Origin: Hyphomicrobiales bacterium
Lineage (GTDB): Bacteria; Pseudomonadota; Alphaproteobacteria; Rhizobiales; Rhizobiaceae
Length of the DNA: 64,000 nt
Reading direction: 5' to 3'
NCBI GenBank assembly: GCA_900473185.1
Contig: UCKU01000008.1
Span: 259,565 to 323,564 of the forward strand
Each line of letters begins with the position of its first letter. The first letter of the stretch is position 1. The notes under the pieces are model-generated. The model was not told the DNA's origin. It saw only the letters and a program-made list of their open reading frames with translations, and searched no databases. Made by a program: the position numbers and the translations under genes. Positions 62,220 to 64,000 of this stretch are shown in pieces.

Positions 62220-63415
62220 GCTGCACCTCGAGATAGAACCGCGTCAGGCGAGCGCCCGACGATTTCCTGATATCGGCCGGGGTCGGTGGCACCCTCCGTG
62301 TTCACCACGAAGATGCGCGAATCAGCGCCGAGGGAAAGGGCAGCCTTCGCCTCGGGATCGGCGAGAGCCTTCAGGAGCCCGGCGAGGCCGACGCCGCCGC
62401 TTTCGCCGGAGATGATGGCGGGATCGCTGCCCAAGGGATTGGCAAGCTGCCGCATGACGGAGACCGCATCCTCCTCTTCGACGGTCATGAAGGCATCGGC
62501 GGTACGCGACAGGATGCGCCAGGCGACGAGGGAGGGCTCGTAGCATTCCAGCATCGCCATGACGGTCGGTTCGCCATGGGCAACGGTGACCGGATGGCCG
62601 GCGCGCGCGGTTTCGAACAGACAGGCGGCATGGGCGGGATCGACGACGGTGAAGACCGGGCGCTTCTCGCCCAGCACAATCGCCAGATGGCCGGCGACGG
62701 CAGCGGCGATGCCGCCGACGCCGGACTGGATGAAGACATGGGTGGGCGGCTGCAGCATTTGCCTCAGCGCCTCGCGCACCAGCGCCGTATAACCCTGCAT
62801 GACGAGGCCGGGGATGCGCTCGTAGCCGGGCCAGGAGGTGTCGGACACGATGGTCCAGCCGCGTTCTTTCGCTACGCGGGCGGCTTCCTTCACGGAGTCG
62901 TCGTAGCTTCCCGCCACCCGGATTATCTCGGCACCAAAGCTGGCAATTGCGGCGACGCGTTCGTCGCTCACGCCGGCATGGACGAAGATCGCCGCCTTTG
63001 CCCCGACAAGGGATGCGCCCTGGGCGACCGAGCGGCCATGATTTCCATCGGTGGCGCAGGCGAAGGTCATGGCTTCCGCGAGTTTTCGCATGTCCGGAGA
63101 GTGCAGTTCGGCCATGTCGAACTTGCGTCCGAGCCTTGCCTCGGCGGCCTCCAGAACGAGGCGGATGACGGCATAGGCGCCGCCGAGTGCCTTGAAGCTG
63201 CCGAGCCCGAGGCGTTTTCCTTCGTCCTTGACATGGATGGCGGCAACGCCTGACGCGGCTGCCAGCGCCGGCAGGGAGACGAGCGGAGTTTCGGCATTGT
63301 CGTCGCGGTAGCGCAGGTGGTCTTCCACGCCTGCGGCAGCGGCAATGCCGAGTGTCTCTGCGTCTGCCGCTTCGAGCTGATGTCGATAATCGCTTGTCGT
63401 GTTGAGGATGAACAT
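62216..63415 (-). CDS. dpaL: Diaminopropionate ammonia-lyase
   Basis: A 399-residue PLP enzyme of fold type II that converts 2,3-diaminopropionate to pyruvate and ammonia. The PLP-binding lysine is Lys75 in KRLGLGSFKALGG; the phosphate-binding loop is QSGVGGIAAAVAG, and TDGNHGRSVA is conserved too. It is the first gene of the leftward operon and is divergent from an Lrp/AsnC gene, its probable regulator. The downstream partner is the deleted hydrolase. Confidence 0.92.
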   Translation of the reverse strand: MFILNTTSDYRHQLEAADAETLGIAAAAGVEDHLRYRDDNAETPLVSLPALAAASGVAAIHVKDEGKRLGLGSFKALGGAYAVIRLVLEAAEARLGRKFDMAELHSPDMRKLAEAMTFACATDGNHGRSVAQGASLVGAKAAIFVHAGVSDERVAAIASFGAEIIRVAGSYDDSVKEAARVAKERGWTIVSDTSWPGYERIPGLVMQGYTALVREALRQMLQPPTHVFIQSGVGGIAAAVAGHLAIVLGEKRPVFTVVDPAHAACLFETARAGHPVTVAHGEPTVMAMLECYEPSLVAWRILSRTADAFMTVEEEDAVSVMRQLANPLGSDPAIISGESGGVGLAGLLKALADPEAKAALSLGADSRIFVVNTEGATDPGRYQEIVGRSPDAVLSRGAA

Positions 63416-63517
63416 GAAGGCCTCGCTTGCTCTTTCATGGAAACATATTGCAGAGCGGGCGAAAATTGCGCTGATATTGAGGGCAGTTTTTGCAAGTTTG
63501 TTTCATGAGGGCTGCCC

Positions 63518-63994
63518 ATGCCTGCCTCTTCGATATCAGCGCTCGATGCCTTCGACCGCAAGATCCTCGAGATCCTCCAGCGCGACAATACCACGCCGCA
63601 AAGGACGATCGGCGAGGCCGTCAACCTGTCGGCGCCGTCAGTGCAGAGGCGCATCAAGCGGATGACGGAGGAAGGCGTGATCAAGGCCAATATTGCCGTG
63701 CTCGATCCCTCGGCCGTCGGGCAGGCGATCACCATTTTCGTCGAAGTTGAGGTCATCAGCGAAACGGCCGAGCAGATCGAAGCGGCGAAGCGGGAGTTCG
63801 CCGCCGCTCCGGAAATCCAGCAGTGTTACTATGTGACCGGGGAGGCCGACTTCGTGCTCGTCATCGTCGTGCCCTCTATGGCCGATTACGAGGCGCTGAC
63901 GCGGCGTCTGTTCTTCGGCAACAACAATATGAAGCGCTTCCGCACCTTTGTCGCCATGGACAGGATCAAGGTGGGCCTCAGCGTTCCTGTCTGA
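63518..63994 (+). CDS. Lrp/AsnC-family transcriptional regulator
   Basis: A 158-residue regulator. The N-terminal HTH is at about residues 28-50 (RTIGEAVNLSAPSVQRRIKRM) and the C-terminal RAM/AsnC ligand domain at 70-150 (IQQCYYVTGEADFVLVIVV). Lrp-type proteins sense amino acids; here the divergent dpaL operon is the likely target. ATG at 63518. Ends 7 nt from the edge of the window, complete. Confidence 0.92.
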   Translation: MPASSISALDAFDRKILEILQRDNTTPQRTIGEAVNLSAPSVQRRIKRMTEEGVIKANIAVLDPSAVGQAITIFVEVEVISETAEQIEAAKREFAAAPEIQQCYYVTGEADFVLVIVVPSMADYEALTRRLFFGNNNMKRFRTFVAMDRIKVGLSVPV

Positions 63995-64000
63995 GGAGGC

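Overview
The window looks like a chromosomal segment of a Rhizobium-type alphaproteobacterium (Rhizobiaceae). The support is the high G+C, the short palindromic intergenic repeats typical of that family, DUF982 and DUF1127 small proteins, a Zur-type zinc regulon, an RirA-type iron-responsive box (TGA-N9-TCA), and many LysR-oxidoreductase pairs. I found no rRNA, tRNA, CRISPR array, prophage or insertion sequence. Gene density is high and most of the content is metabolic or transport 'soil generalist' cargo.

Layout. 0.2-4.2 kb: aldo/keto reductase, GH43 beta-xylosidase, GNAT acetyltransferase, RcnB-like exported protein. 4.2-9.1 kb: zinc-starvation island (COG0523 GTPase with a coupled small ORF, znuA facing znuC-znuB-zur, Zur-box-like palindromes at both promoters). 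9.2-18.4 kb: GST and two SDRs opposite a LysR regulator, a kinase-fold phosphotransferase, ChaC, an aldo/keto reductase facing a TetR regulator across twin operators, an EamA transporter, and a DUF4405 membrane protein behind a promoter with twin operators. 18.7-30.6 kb: L,D-transpeptidase, LysR with an SDR that lacks its catalytic pair, a TetR/methyltransferase/SDR group, a DHA2 efflux pump, an inverted repeat pair, a periplasmic protein and DUF982.

30.6-37.1 kb: a gene-poor stretch with a phased cluster of DnaA-box-like sequences and two leftward terminators, several tiny genes, and then the most interesting locus. There an ECF sigma factor and its NrsF-type membrane anti-sigma factor sit directly downstream of bufA-bufB-bufC-doxX. 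This is a bufferin-type locus: an exported cysteine-containing precursor (DUF2282), an MNIO (DUF692) modifying enzyme and a DUF2063 partner. Both bufA and the sigma gene have upstream elements of the form GTAACA-N16-CGWA, so the two operons probably form one SigF-like stress regulon. A Phd/VapC toxin-antitoxin pair follows.

37.1-43.0 kb: a nitrilase-family hydrolase, LysR, two alpha/beta hydrolases (one Tat-exported epoxide hydrolase), VOC proteins and a general-stress-like protein. 43.0-61 kb: two FecBCD/E-type iron or siderophore ABC importers, each next to a SAM methyltransferase, the first with an RirA-type box; an ABC exporter, a GFA-fold protein, a PhnB-like protein, DUF1127, LysR, and a KaiC-like double ATPase with a hybrid histidine kinase. 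60.9-64 kb: an amino-acid catabolism operon (diaminopropionate ammonia-lyase, the deleted remnant of a zinc-dependent carbamoylase-type hydrolase, an M20 amidohydrolase) next to an Lrp/AsnC regulator.

All calls rest on reading the sequence. Start codons were chosen from visible ribosome binding sites, and no database comparison was possible.
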